From contig NZ_CP027236.1 of the NCBI RefSeq assembly GCF_002999235.1, forward strand, positions 2,170,001 to 2,234,000: a stretch of 64,000 bases of DNA. The letters run 5' to 3'. The stretch's first letter is position 1. Every line of letters starts with the position of its first letter. The notes under the pieces are model-generated. The model ran no database searches. It was not told the origin of the DNA and saw only the letters and a program-made list of their open reading frames with translations. Source of the DNA: Actinomyces sp. oral taxon 897. Its GTDB lineage: Bacteria; Actinomycetota; Actinomycetes; Actinomycetales; Actinomycetaceae. The position numbers and the translations under genes were made by a program. Positions 13,587 to 22,109 of the stretch are shown here, one piece after another.

Positions 13587-13712
13587 GTTTTCGGTGGTGC
13601 AGAGGCAACGAAAACGCCCCCCGAACCGGTGGTCCAGAGGGCGCGCGGGCAGTGCCGGGGCGACGGTCTACATCGCGCGCCGGCTGGTAATCAGGCCGCT
13701 GGTGCTGCTCAC
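13587..13712 (-). promoter_or_regulatory. possible transcription attenuator upstream of the BASS transporter
   Basis: Reading the minus strand toward the transporter, a 14-codon frame runs from GTG at 13712 to TAG at 13668. It is followed by a terminator-like stem at 13643-13615 (CGCCCTCT with GGGGGGCG) and TTTT at 13614-13611. The T-run segment GTTTTCG (13615-13609) can instead pair with CGAAAAC (13593-13587) just before the ribosome-binding site. Two alternative folds plus a short leader frame resemble an attenuator. The leader codons (Ser, Thr, Ile, Arg, Met) are not obviously biased to one amino acid, so the signal is unknown. Confidence 0.35.
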
Positions 13713-14119
13713 GGGCACGAGACTACACCACGTACCAGGACGGGACACACCAGCCACATACTGGACGCCTGGTAGGGGCCGCAGCGGGAAGGGCCTGGGC
13801 GGGGCCGGGCGAGCACTGGGGCAGGTAAGGGCCAGGCAGGACGGCGGGAGGGGCGGGTTAGGAGTCTGGAGTAGGTAGGGACCCCGAGCCGGGCGGGGCC
13901 TGAGATAGGCGGGGCCGGCATCGGCCTGTCTGCTAGCGCCGCCTACGGCAGGATCCGGGCCGGACCGGGGGCAGTCCAGGCCGAGCGCCCCTGCCCCTGG
14001 GGCAACAAGCAGGATGCCCCCACCTCCGTAGTCTTCTGGCAGCTTAACCAGCGGGCCCTGGACCGGGGCCCAGGTCGAGGCCGGAGGCGGGACAGCAGGG
14101 CGAGCATCCCGGACACGAG

Positions 14120-14253
14120 TTCTTGCAGACAGCACCACTTCTTGCAGGTTGCACGAGTTCTTGTAGGAGGCTGACACAGGGCCCACGGAATCATGCGGAT
14201 ATGTCCGGGTCAGGAGGAGGGCCGACGCAAGAACTACTGAGATCTGCAAGAAC
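14120..14253. promoter_or_regulatory. 19-bp-phased iterons TTCTTGCAG in both orientations
   Basis: TTCTTGCAG or TTCTTGTAG starts at 14120, 14139 and 14158, exactly 19 bases apart. On the other strand the same core (GCAAGAA) occurs at 14227 and 14246, again 19 bases apart. The cluster ends 17 bases before the stop codon of the PIN toxin. Regular phasing in two facing blocks suggests cooperative protein binding. The rest of the 13713-14269 interval shows no convincing gene. Confidence 0.65.
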
Positions 14254-14269
14254 CCTTGCAGTCTGTGCG

Positions 14270-14860
14270 CTACCGATACACGCCTCTCTCGTACCTCACC
14301 ATTGTGACGAACCCATGCAAGCCCTCGACTTCAAGCCTCTCAAGAAGATCGTCCACACTCCACCTGGGACCCTTCCGCCCCGTTCTTGCCACAATAGTGT
14401 CAAGGGCGTCGAGGACAAGACGCGGATACAGCCCGACAAGATCGATCAGGAAGTCGTCCGGAGATTGCGAGAAAAGAGCACCCGGAAGACGTTCATCCTC
14501 GAAATCCTTGAGATTGAAAGTAACAATCACGTCCGTCCGCCCGACGAGGGCCGCTGCGACAACGTGACCATCATTTGCGTCACGCATTCGCGGGACAAAC
14601 TGCAGAGCGCCCTCCCACCCTCGTACCCGCGCGTCAGGAAGTGCCTCGTTCATCTGACGTCGGAGCCGGGTGACATAACCGCGCAACTCCTCCTGATCGC
14701 GACCACGCTCGTCACGCAGACGGAGGACCGCCCGCTCCATCTCCTCCTCAATCATCTCGCTCCACAACGGCCTGAAAGCCTGTGTGGTACCGATCTCGAG
14801 CAATACATCACGCAAGGTACTGGGTACCAGCACGCAGGCGTCAAGCATTACAGAGAACAT
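14270..14860 (-). CDS. PIN-domain toxin (VapC-like ribonuclease)
   Basis: Predicted ribonuclease toxin of 196 residues. The PIN fold is visible from the first acidic residue D7 in MLDACVLVP, through WSEMIEEEM, to DANDGHVVAAA near residue 93 and IVTFNLKDF near residue 112, giving the usual cluster of acidic metal ligands. It is longer than classic VapC (about 130 residues), with a C-terminal extension of some 80 residues, matching the PIN_3 type of toxin. It starts 5 bases after the antitoxin stop, with GAGGG upstream, so the two are one transcript. Toxicity and RNA target cannot be read from the sequence. Confidence 0.82.
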   Translation of the reverse strand: MFSVMLDACVLVPSTLRDVLLEIGTTQAFRPLWSEMIEEEMERAVLRLRDERGRDQEELRGYVTRLRRQMNEALPDARVRGWEGALQFVPRMRDANDGHVVAAALVGRTDVIVTFNLKDFEDERLPGALFSQSPDDFLIDLVGLYPRLVLDALDTIVARTGRKGPRWSVDDLLERLEVEGLHGFVTMVRYERGVYR

Positions 14861-14865
14861 TGTCG

Positions 14866-15354
14866 TCAGCCCTCTGAGCGCACAGCCGCAAGCACCTCAC
14901 GCAGTCGTGCAGGATCGTCGTCATACCCTCCCATAGCCTGCGTATCCGCCACCATGTCACCCAGCGCCTCGTCCGCTGCACGCCGCTGGCGCCGCTGAAA
15001 CTCAAGCACGTCAGACAGACAGAGCCGACGGTGCCGACGGACTCTCTCGAAGGGAATCTCCCCCGCCTCCAGCATCCTGACCAGGGTAGAGCGGGAGATG
15101 CCGAGCATGTCGGCCGCCTCCTGCGTCGTCAGCCGGGTGCCGTGCGGGGCGATCGTCACCGCGAGCCCCTGACGCATCGCCCGAGCGACCTGGACCAGAA
15201 GGTCTGCCATGGACTGGCTCAGCTCGATCGTCTCACCACCAGCCACCAGGTGCGCGGACGCCCCGTGCGAGGACAGCATCTCCACGATCTCACCGAACCG
15301 CCCAGCAACCTCCTCCTCGGGCAGATAGGTCCTGCTCTCCGCCGCTGTAGTCAT
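14866..15354 (-). CDS. helix-turn-helix antitoxin paired with the PIN toxin
   Basis: Predicted DNA-binding antitoxin of 162 residues. An excisionase/MerR-like helix-turn-helix covers about residues 73-122, with LTTQEAADMLGISRSTLVRML and GEIPFERVRRHRRLCLSDVL. The acidic C terminus (EALGDMVADTQAMGGYDDDPA) is the likely toxin-neutralising part. The ATG at 15354 was chosen because AGGAGG sits five bases before it; the frame extends to 15381 without a better start. It is the first gene of the pair. The transcript begins close to the degenerate end of the CRISPR array, and this pair probably arrived independently of it. Confidence 0.8.
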   Translation of the reverse strand: MTTAAESRTYLPEEEVAGRFGEIVEMLSSHGASAHLVAGGETIELSQSMADLLVQVARAMRQGLAVTIAPHGTRLTTQEAADMLGISRSTLVRMLEAGEIPFERVRRHRRLCLSDVLEFQRRQRRAADEALGDMVADTQAMGGYDDDPARLREVLAAVRSEG

Positions 15355-15446
15355 CAGACCTCCTGCCAACCGGTGGCGCACACGCTCTGCGCACTATGCT
15401 CATCTTGCGCGAATTGAGCGTATCTCCGCCTTCCTCATCCTGACAA

Positions 15447-16240
15447 GCTGGGCAGTCCCCCTGGTAGACTCCTCGACAGGCTCCGCACCGCCATCGACCT
15501 GCTGGGAATCAGTCCTCAGTCCCCCTGGTAGACTCCCGAGGGCGTCGGACTCCACTGGGGCGGGGCTGGGAATCAGTCCTCAGTCCCCCTGGTAGACTCC
15601 TCACGGTGACCGACCATGACGGGTACACGCTGGGAATCAGTCCTCAGTCCCCCTGGTAGACTCCTCATACTGCTGCCCGCACGCCCGTTCGGGCTGGGAA
15701 TCAGTCCTCAGTCCCCCTGGTAGACTCCGCCGGTGGCCTCGGGGAGACCGACGCCTGCTGGGAATCAGTCCTCAGTCCCCCTGGTAGACTCCTCCTGCCC
15801 GAGGCCGAACGCCACCTGGTGCTGGGAATCAGTCCTCAGTCCCCCTGGTAGACTCCGGCGGTGGCGGGGCCTCTGGCTCAGGCCGCTGGGAATCAGTCCT
15901 CAATCCCCCTGGTAGACTCCCTATCGCGATCCTGTCGATGGAGACGGTGCTGGGAATCAGTCCTCAGTCCCCCTGGTAGACTCCGACGCCATCACCGCCC
16001 TCGTCCGCTCCAGCTGGGAATCAGTCCTCAGTCCCCCTGGTAGACTCCTGCACGCCGGCCTTGAGGAGCCAGCACAGCTGGGAATCAGTCCTCAGTCCCC
16101 CTGGTAGACTCCCCAGGTCGAGGCTTCCGTTGATGATCCGGCTGGGAATCAGTCCTCAGTCCCCCTGGTAGACTCCAGGTACGCCACCAGGTTACGGCCG
16201 AACAGCTGGGAATCAGTCCTCAGTCCCCCTGGTAGACTCC
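15447..16240 (+). CRISPR. type II-C CRISPR array, 12 full repeats plus one truncated repeat, 12 spacers
   Basis: Twelve 36-base repeats begin at 15501, 15565, 15629, 15693, 15757, 15821, 15885, 15949, 16013, 16077, 16141 and 16205, a strict 64-base period with 28-base spacers. Each starts GCTGGGAATCAG and ends CTGGTAGACTCC. The repeat at 15885 has one change (CAATCC for CAGTCC). A further copy at 15447-15472 lacks ten internal bases and is the decayed terminal repeat. The tracrRNA anti-repeat on the minus strand shows that the plus strand is the crRNA strand. The end of each repeat holds TGGTAGACT, an extended -10 form, so each unit may carry its own promoter as known for Neisseria type II-C arrays. 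No spacer matches other DNA in this window by eye. Confidence 0.97.
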
Positions 16241-16290
16241 TCATGAGCCTGCCAGGGGGTTCTGACCTGCGCATACGCAGTTCTCCGTGA

Positions 16291-16611
16291 CTAGAAAATC
16301 GTGAGCTGCTGGGGTGCGGGATCCGGGGCAAGAGGAGCCTCCTCGCGAAAACAGAGCATGGTCGACCACTCGCGATCTGTGACATAGAGCACTCTAACCT
16401 CGCCGCCGTCTGGCAGCGCAGCCTTGATGGCCCGGATTCTGCGAACCTCGCCGGACATGGTCGGAGAGTACCTCACGTACACACTGTACTGCGCCATCCA
16501 AAATCCCTCGTCAAGAAGAAGGTGCCGAAACTGGTTGGCCTCACGACGTTGCTTCGCAGTCAGGACCGGAAGATCGAACATGACAATGGACCACATCGGG
16601 TCATCTGCCAT
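16291..16611 (-). CDS. cas2: CRISPR-associated endonuclease Cas2
   Basis: Adaptation protein of 106 residues, normal for Cas2. It has the ferredoxin-like start WSIVMFDLPVLTAKQRREAN with the conserved aspartate after the first strand, FRHLLLDEGFWMAQYSVYVRY, and the C-terminal strand VRVLYVTDREW. The ATG at 16611 overlaps the last 11 bases of cas1 and has AGAAGG seven bases before it; the frame is open upstream to 16647 inside cas1. With Cas1 it would form the spacer integrase, but cas1 here is split by an insertion element, so Cas2 probably has no working partner unless one is encoded elsewhere. It ends 50 bases before the last CRISPR repeat. Confidence 0.95.
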   Translation of the reverse strand: MADDPMWSIVMFDLPVLTAKQRREANQFRHLLLDEGFWMAQYSVYVRYSPTMSGEVRRIRAIKAALPDGGEVRVLYVTDREWSTMLCFREEAPLAPDPAPQQLTIF

Positions 16612-17485
16612 TAGAAACCTTCTGAGGTCCAGCCCACGAAGGAACATCTAAACGGTCACGATCACCTTCACAGTACTGCCCCAGATGCTGAGCCAGACGT
16701 TCGAGGACGGTGGGAAGCGTGGAGCCCGTGGAATCGAACGCCTGCTGCACGGTCGCCACAAGCTTCTGCTTGACGCTTCGATTCTCAAGAGAGTCATCCG
16801 GAGCAAGAGATAGAACGGTATCGTCTACGACAGGACGAAAAGGCTCAATAAGATCGTCAACGAGATTGAAGGCATTGCTACGACCACGATGGAACAGGCC
16901 GATAGCGGGGCTGAGCCCGGCGCTCACCACCGCACGTATACCGTGTGCCCTCAGGACACCGTACCCGTAGTTGAGGCAGCTATTCCTATTATCCTCGGCA
17001 TCAGGCTCCCGAAAGAACCGACCCTCGTCAGGGAACATCCTCGACCAGTACAGACGGGCCGCATGGGCCTCAATGTTCTCCGGGTCGCCAGAACGGACCT
17101 TTCGGGCCATCTCCCGCAACCGCTCGGAGGCACTCGCGTCCACGCCGCTCAGTACCGCCGCCTGCCCCAGGACCTTGGCCTTGACGATCCTACCCCACGC
17201 ATTCTTCCTCCGCGGCAGGGACAACTGGGACTGGGCCAGTTGTCGCGCACCAATCCGAGTGTGCTCGTGCCACGGGTACGCTGCTCCTTCAGGTACCCCG
17301 CGCCAGTCGCAGAACATCACCACCACGTCCGCCCCAAGAAGTCGGTGCAACACCGCGGAGGAGAAGGCCGTGTGAGGGCCGACAAGGAACACCGCCACAT
17401 CGGCTACCGGTACCCGTACCTGCTCCCCAGCACTGGGGTGCACCAGGACGGCCCCTCGTTCCGAGGTGAGCTGACCGTCCAGTGA
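16601..17485 (-). pseudogene. cas1: cas1, 3' part (interrupted by an IS630-family element)
   Basis: This holds about 293 of an estimated 305 codons of the CRISPR integrase Cas1. After the insertion, the frame resumes with LDGQLTSERGAVLVHPSAG and runs to the normal end. The catalytic region is intact (IEAHAARLYW, then GLFHRGRSNAFNLVDDLIEPF). The open frame visible today starts only at a GTG at 17443, 13 codons further in, and has no ribosome-binding site. The missing first 12 codons, ATG included, lie on the far side of the element at 18652-18686, and joining the pieces restores the frame exactly. Loss of the start and first beta strand probably inactivates the gene. Confidence 0.9.
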
Positions 17486-18651
17486 TGGCCGGAATTAAAC
17501 AAAATGGTATTCTGGGGTGGCTTCTGCGGGGTTCCTGGTTGACGTCTTCGGAGTATCTCGTGTAGGATTGTCTCGTGCAGATCGACATGACGAACGAGGA
17601 GCGGGACATCCTCATCAGGTGGAAGAAGCGCTCGGACACCCACAAGCTGGTTCGGATGAAGGCGGAGGCGATTGTGTACGCCGCCCGTGGCGTCGGCCTG
17701 GACATTATCGCGGAGATGGTCGAGCGGACCGAGAAGACGGTACGCGAGTGGCTCTCGGAATGGCGGAGATACAGGCTGGGATCCGTGGTGACCGGGCATG
17801 CTGGCAACGAGAACGCGGCGAAGCTCAGGAGGGCACAGAAGGAGGAGCTGGAGGAGATTCTCAGTAAGCCACCATCGGAGTCGGGAGTCAAGGCCGCCTT
17901 CTGGGACGTCCCGGCCCTCAGGGACGTCGTGCAGATAAGATTCGGAGTCGAGTACAGGTCGGACTCCTCCTACCGGCTGCTCATGCGCTTCCTGGGAATG
18001 AGCTTCAAGCTCCCAGACCCCTTCGACAAGCGCCGCGACGAGGAGGCCATCACCAGGCGGATGACCGAGATCCGGCACCAGGTCAACGACCTGCTCCAGG
18101 AGGGCTGGGAGGTCTACACCGTCGACGAGGTCCGCGTCGAGCACGAGGCCGAGACAAGACGCATGTGGCTCCCCAGAGGAAGGAGGACAAAACTGTACGT
18201 GGACCGCGAGAAGGCGAGCCAGTCGTTCTTCGGAGCACTGAGCCTGACGACCAGGAAGATGAGGATCTACCCCATCGAGGGAAACCAGAACACCGAGCAG
18301 ACCATCCTCATGATGGAACGCCTCCAACGAGAGACCGATGAGGGAAAGAAGATCGCCGTCGTCCTGGACAACGCCAGGTTCCACCACGCCAGGGCCCTGA
18401 CCGACCTCTACGCCCCCGGCCAGGCCCTGGAACGCATAACACCCATCTACCTGCCACCCTACGCCCCCGACCACAACCCCACGGAACACGTGTGGAACGC
18501 CGCCAAGAACAACATCGCCAACCTCCAACGCGACACCCCGGAGAAAACCTTCACGGCCTTCACCACCTACATCACCAACCGCACCTTCGACTACGACCTC
18601 GAGCACCTCCCAACCACACCACCACACACCGATCTTGTTTAATTCCAGCCA
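17486..18651. mobile_element. IS630-family insertion sequence inside cas1
   Basis: A 1166-base element bounded by 20-base inverted repeats (TGGCCGGAATTAAACAAAAT at the left; TGGCTGGAATTAAACAAGAT at the right, read inward), differing at two positions. The dinucleotide GA flanks both sides (17484-17485 and 18652-18653) and is present once in the reconstructed cas1, as expected for a 2-base target duplication. IS630 elements usually choose TA, so GA is atypical. The single transposase frame runs on the plus strand, opposite to cas1. The right inverted repeat contains the transposase stop codon. Confidence 0.9.
17575..18642 (+). CDS. IS630-family DDE transposase
   Basis: Transposase of 355 residues moving the surrounding element. 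The N-terminal half has a helix-turn-helix (about residues 35-65, IIAEMVERTEKTVREWLSEW). The C-terminal DDE_3 catalytic core shows the first Asp in VYTVDEVRVEHE near residue 182, the second in IAVVLDNARFHHA near residue 264, and the Glu in YAPDHNPTEHVWN near residue 306. The GTG at 17575 has AGGA seven bases upstream; an in-frame ATG follows at 17587. The frame is complete with no frameshift, so the element may still be active. Transcription opposes cas1 and cas9. Confidence 0.92.
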   Translation: MQIDMTNEERDILIRWKKRSDTHKLVRMKAEAIVYAARGVGLDIIAEMVERTEKTVREWLSEWRRYRLGSVVTGHAGNENAAKLRRAQKEELEEILSKPPSESGVKAAFWDVPALRDVVQIRFGVEYRSDSSYRLLMRFLGMSFKLPDPFDKRRDEEAITRRMTEIRHQVNDLLQEGWEVYTVDEVRVEHEAETRRMWLPRGRRTKLYVDREKASQSFFGALSLTTRKMRIYPIEGNQNTEQTILMMERLQRETDEGKKIAVVLDNARFHHARALTDLYAPGQALERITPIYLPPYAPDHNPTEHVWNAAKNNIANLQRDTPEKTFTAFTTYITNRTFDYDLEHLPTTPPHTDLV

Positions 18652-18686
18652 GAGGAGCAGTCAATAATACGCCAAGCTGTATCCAT
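18652..18686 (-). pseudogene. cas1: cas1, 5' fragment (first 12 codons)
   Basis: The minus strand from ATG at 18686 reads MDTAWRIIDCSS and then stops abruptly at the inverted repeat of the insertion element. This is the expected start of a type II Cas1 and joins in frame to the 3' part at 17483. An AGGTAGGT ribosome-binding sequence precedes it, and it begins 9 bases after the cas9 stop, the normal cas9-cas1-cas2 operon order. Confidence 0.88.
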
Positions 18687-18695
18687 CAGAACGAC

Positions 18696-21600
18696 CTACC
18701 TAACCGTCCAGGTGGTCGGCAGACCGGCTGCACTGGAGTGGCGGACACGTCCCAACGCATCACGCCTGACTACCGTAGGGTGGGTGGAGAAGAGAACGTT
18801 GACGGACATCCGCCACCCTCTTCCCACTATTTTCGCAACGTCACCAACGGACTCGGTAAGACCTTCTGCCGCGAGCACGTTAGGACGCAACTTGACGACA
18901 GTAGCGCTCTCAAACCCCCTGATCCTCCATCGTGTAATATTAGGGAACTCCTTGCGGAACCCACCGATGTATCCGCCTGTAAAACTCTCCATGGGAACCT
19001 CGAGCTCGTCGCCCACGACCACCCAGCCGAGGTAGGTAGCAGCCTCCTCAGCCAAGGCCGCCCTCAGCTTGGGCCAAGCACACCTGACGCTGATAGTCTG
19101 GAGAGCCAGGGGCACTGAGAACAAGTCGTCACGACGGTACGGAAGAAGGTCGTGGCTAAAGACCCGCAGCATGGCATAGACGGGCTTTCTCCCCTCGATC
19201 CGGTAGAGACGTGCATGGTGGATCGTCAAACCAATCGTAGCGAATCCTCCTCGGACTGCGATCGCCGCAAACGGCTTCTCAGCCGCGTCGTCACCCGGTT
19301 TCTGTGAGAAGACCGTGATATTGTCGTCGGCGGTCACCCGCCTCCCGTGGACCTTGATAACACGGTTCTCCGATGGGGGCAGACCTCCCCGGGGAGTAAA
19401 ATCGGGCTGCCGCGTCAGTGCGCACCACAGAGCTGGCGAGGATGCCCGATCAACCTGCACGGCAGTCAGCCCGTCTCCCAGACGGTGTCGAGCCAGAGGA
19501 CGTACAATTTCATGGTGGGCGTTCCCGCTACCGAGTCGGAGCCGTAGGTTCTCTGTGACACAGACACGATCTTCTGCCAGTGCCGCATTGAGCAACTCGG
19601 TAAGCCGGAGCATATGGTCACGCCAGGAGTCAAACCTGTCCCGCGCACCAGGGGTTGCGCCGGTGAAGGACTTCCAGGTCTCCTCCTGACCGGACAGCCG
19701 CTGCGCCCAGCGTTGGCTGGACCGCTCAGCCAAGGTCTTGGCAACACTGGGGTTCATTAGCGCAATGACGGCCGCATCCACGGCATGATGCCTGCGATCA
19801 AGCCGGTCCTTCTTCCCGCGCTCCCCCAGCAGGTTGACGCGCGAGTCAATTCCTGCCGCACGCCTGGCCCCGGCCGTCAACGACCCGCGGTACACGGCGA
19901 CCTCTGCCGACGGATACGCTGACTGCACCCGGTGATGGAGCTCATTAGCCATCCAGGCCACTGACTCCATACTTCGTGCGTCAATTTCTGGATCCTCATC
20001 GGTGCGACGCAATCGTGCGATCACGTTCTTCTGAAGTCTTCGCAGCTGTGCAGACTGCGCGCGACCGTCCTGGATATTCCTCCAACGCCTCACCCGGGCC
20101 ACGGCCTCCTCTACGCTGACACCCGAGATACCGCAGTCCTGGGCCCACGTGGCGAACGGGGTGTTCGACTTGCTGCGGTTACACCGCTCGCACACTGCGA
20201 CGAGGTTCTCGCGACGGTTGTTGGAACCGGGCCCTGCCTGCGGGACAATGTGGTCGAGCTGGCACGTCAGATACCCGATAGTACCGCCGCAGTAGACGCA
20301 CACACTGTCCTGAACCATTACGGCAGTGTATCGCACGACGTCGCTGTGGCGGACCTCGCCCTGGATACCGTACGCCTTCTTGATATCGTCCACAGCCGTT
20401 TGGTTCTGCCGGAACCGGCGATTATTGTCGTGGTCAAGCTCCCTGGCGGTCCGCTCGCTTGAGAAGCCTGCGCGTACATGCTCGATCTGGATAGCCTCAG
20501 GAGTTCCCCAGACGTCCGCGACACCGTTGAGGAAACGTGCCACCGCCTTGACCGTGCGGTCCACGGAGGGATTGCCCACTGGGGCGCCCACAGGTTCCGC
20601 GGGCGGCTTCCAGGAGTCGTCCACGTGAAAGACGTGCTTACGGGCCGCATGCAGGTCGTCGTCGGTGGCCAGCATCTGCTCGCTGAGGAGTGCCAGGGAC
20701 TCACGCGAGTAGGCGGCGCGCCCAGCTGGCAGGTGGATGGAGTCCAGCTTTCCCTGCTCCTCCTCTGACAGGCTCCCCAGGAACTCCGCGCACTCCGAGT
20801 CGTCAGCACCCTCGTAGAGGTAGCGGACCATGGCACCACGGCGCTCCGCGTCCGCATCCGCCCACCACAGTCTGAGCGGCTTAATACGGCAGCTGCCCAT
20901 GACCTGATTGGTGACGTCCACCGGGGGCTGCGCACTGGCTCGCTCACCATCGGCTGTCATTGAAGCCGTCCCGCGCAGGTTCTGGCGTCGGACACCGAGT
21001 CGCTCAGCAACGTCCCCCCACGCCAGATCCTCCGACATGGACTCAAGCAGGAAAGTCACAACCTTCTTACGCTCGCGAGGCAGCAGAGGGCGCTGCGCCC
21101 CGTCTCGTCCCGCGATCCTGAGATTCGCCACGATCGAGATGACCCTGAAGCGCTGGAACTCAGGATCACACTTCGGTGCCCGCAGGAAATCGCCTTGCCC
21201 AGGCAGAGGGTCGCTGGCAACCCTGCTCCTGCTCGATCCTCGCGGGGACTCGGAGGCGAAGACAGCCAGAATGAGCTCCCTGCACTCCTGCTCGGACACT
21301 CCCTGCGTCTTGCAGATCCTCCTGATCTCGTTTGCATTATCTGTCTGGTGCAACTTCCCCAGGACGCCATCAGGGCCCCTCATAGCGACCCTATTATTCA
21401 GGGCCACGACGGCCATCGCCTGCCCCGGCGTGAACCCCTCGTCCAGAACCTCACCGGTAGTATTCATTACCCGCTTACGCATCGCCCTCATAAAGTCTGA
21501 CTCGGGAGCGGGAGCCAGCAGCGACTCCGTTCTGGCGTAGGGGTTACGCCAGCCCCGGTGCCGCGCAATATGCCGCAGAGCCATTGAGATCGCATACCTG

Positions 21601-21959
21601 CGGGTCTTCTCAGGAAACACCTCCTGCACCAGCTGGGCGCGCACCCGCCACACCAGGTAAGGATCCTTTTGCTCGGCAAAATCCACGATCGGGTACCCGA
21701 GCCTGACCAGAAGGGTGTCAAGCTGCTGCAGGCGCTTGCGACGACGACGGAGCAGACGCCGCGCACGCCGGGCGACGCCCGCAAGCTCACGTCGGCTGGT
21801 GGCCTTCTCCTTGCCGTCCTCACCGATACCGGCGTCATGGATCAGGGACAGTGCGGACAGGATCCTTACCGGGGCTCCTGCCGGATCGACTGCGATCGCG
21901 CAGCAGCCGACAGAGTGTGTCCCGACGTCCACGCCGACACGGATACGCATTGCAGCCAT
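18696..21959 (-). CDS. cas9: type II-C CRISPR nuclease Cas9
   Basis: RNA-guided DNA endonuclease of 1087 residues, close to the 1101 of the A. naeslundii enzyme. RuvC-I has the catalytic aspartate D11 in VGVDVGTHSVG. The Arg-rich bridge helix follows (ARRARRLLRRRRKRL). The recognition lobe contains GQGDFLRAPKCDPEFQRFR. RuvC-II is near IQIEHVRAGF, and the HNH domain has H570 in QLDHIVPQAG plus two CxxC zinc pairs (CVYCGG; CERCNRSK). RuvC-III has RRHHAVDAAVIAL, and the end is PTVVRRDALGR. No catalytic residue is missing. ATG 21959 is chosen; GTG 21965 and ATG 21950 are alternatives. No ribosome-binding site is seen, and TAATAG ends five bases before 21959, which suggests a leaderless message. 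Confidence 0.98.
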   Translation of the reverse strand: MAAMRIRVGVDVGTHSVGCCAIAVDPAGAPVRILSALSLIHDAGIGEDGKEKATSRRELAGVARRARRLLRRRRKRLQQLDTLLVRLGYPIVDFAEQKDPYLVWRVRAQLVQEVFPEKTRRYAISMALRHIARHRGWRNPYARTESLLAPAPESDFMRAMRKRVMNTTGEVLDEGFTPGQAMAVVALNNRVAMRGPDGVLGKLHQTDNANEIRRICKTQGVSEQECRELILAVFASESPRGSSRSRVASDPLPGQGDFLRAPKCDPEFQRFRVISIVANLRIAGRDGAQRPLLPRERKKVVTFLLESMSEDLAWGDVAERLGVRRQNLRGTASMTADGERASAQPPVDVTNQVMGSCRIKPLRLWWADADAERRGAMVRYLYEGADDSECAEFLGSLSEEEQGKLDSIHLPAGRAAYSRESLALLSEQMLATDDDLHAARKHVFHVDDSWKPPAEPVGAPVGNPSVDRTVKAVARFLNGVADVWGTPEAIQIEHVRAGFSSERTARELDHDNNRRFRQNQTAVDDIKKAYGIQGEVRHSDVVRYTAVMVQDSVCVYCGGTIGYLTCQLDHIVPQAGPGSNNRRENLVAVCERCNRSKSNTPFATWAQDCGISGVSVEEAVARVRRWRNIQDGRAQSAQLRRLQKNVIARLRRTDEDPEIDARSMESVAWMANELHHRVQSAYPSAEVAVYRGSLTAGARRAAGIDSRVNLLGERGKKDRLDRRHHAVDAAVIALMNPSVAKTLAERSSQRWAQRLSGQEETWKSFTGATPGARDRFDSWRDHMLRLTELLNAALAEDRVCVTENLRLRLGSGNAHHEIVRPLARHRLGDGLTAVQVDRASSPALWCALTRQPDFTPRGGLPPSENRVIKVHGRRVTADDNITVFSQKPGDDAAEKPFAAIAVRGGFATIGLTIHHARLYRIEGRKPVYAMLRVFSHDLLPYRRDDLFSVPLALQTISVRCAWPKLRAALAEEAATYLGWVVVGDELEVPMESFTGGYIGGFRKEFPNITRWRIRGFESATVVKLRPNVLAAEGLTESVGDVAKIVGRGWRMSVNVLFSTHPTVVRRDALGRVRHSSAAGLPTTWTVR

Positions 21960-21999
21960 GGACACTATTAGATCACATCCATGACGGACGAGGTAGTCA

Positions 22000-22103
22000 C
22001 AAAATTATAACTGCCTGGCCCCTCAGGACCAGGCAGTCAGACCGGCGAACCGGTGGAGCATTCAGCACTCACAAACACGGTGAGGCTTACTGGGAATCAG
22101 TCG
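22000..22103 (-). ncRNA. tracrRNA of the type II-C system
   Basis: On the minus strand a 13-base anti-repeat (GACTGATTCCCAG, 22102-22090) is perfectly complementary to CTGGGAATCAGTC of the CRISPR repeat. It is followed by a CTCAC/GTGAG hairpin, the nexus-like segment GCTCCACCGGTTCGCCGG, and a terminator stem ACTGCCTGG / CCAGGCAGT (22037-22010) leading into TAATTTT. The order and spacing match the tracrRNA of Corynebacterium diphtheriae as I recall it. It is transcribed toward cas9, ending about 40 bases before it. The 5' end is inferred from the promoter position and may vary by a few bases. Confidence 0.92.
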
Positions 22104-22109
22104 AGAGTC

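Noticed and set aside
14123..14998. A 291-codon plus-strand frame
   Set aside because: It is mostly opposite the PIN toxin, which has clear acidic motifs and pairs with an antitoxin.
15733..16043. Short open frames within the CRISPR array
   Set aside because: They are translations of repeats and spacers with a 64-base period, not proteins.
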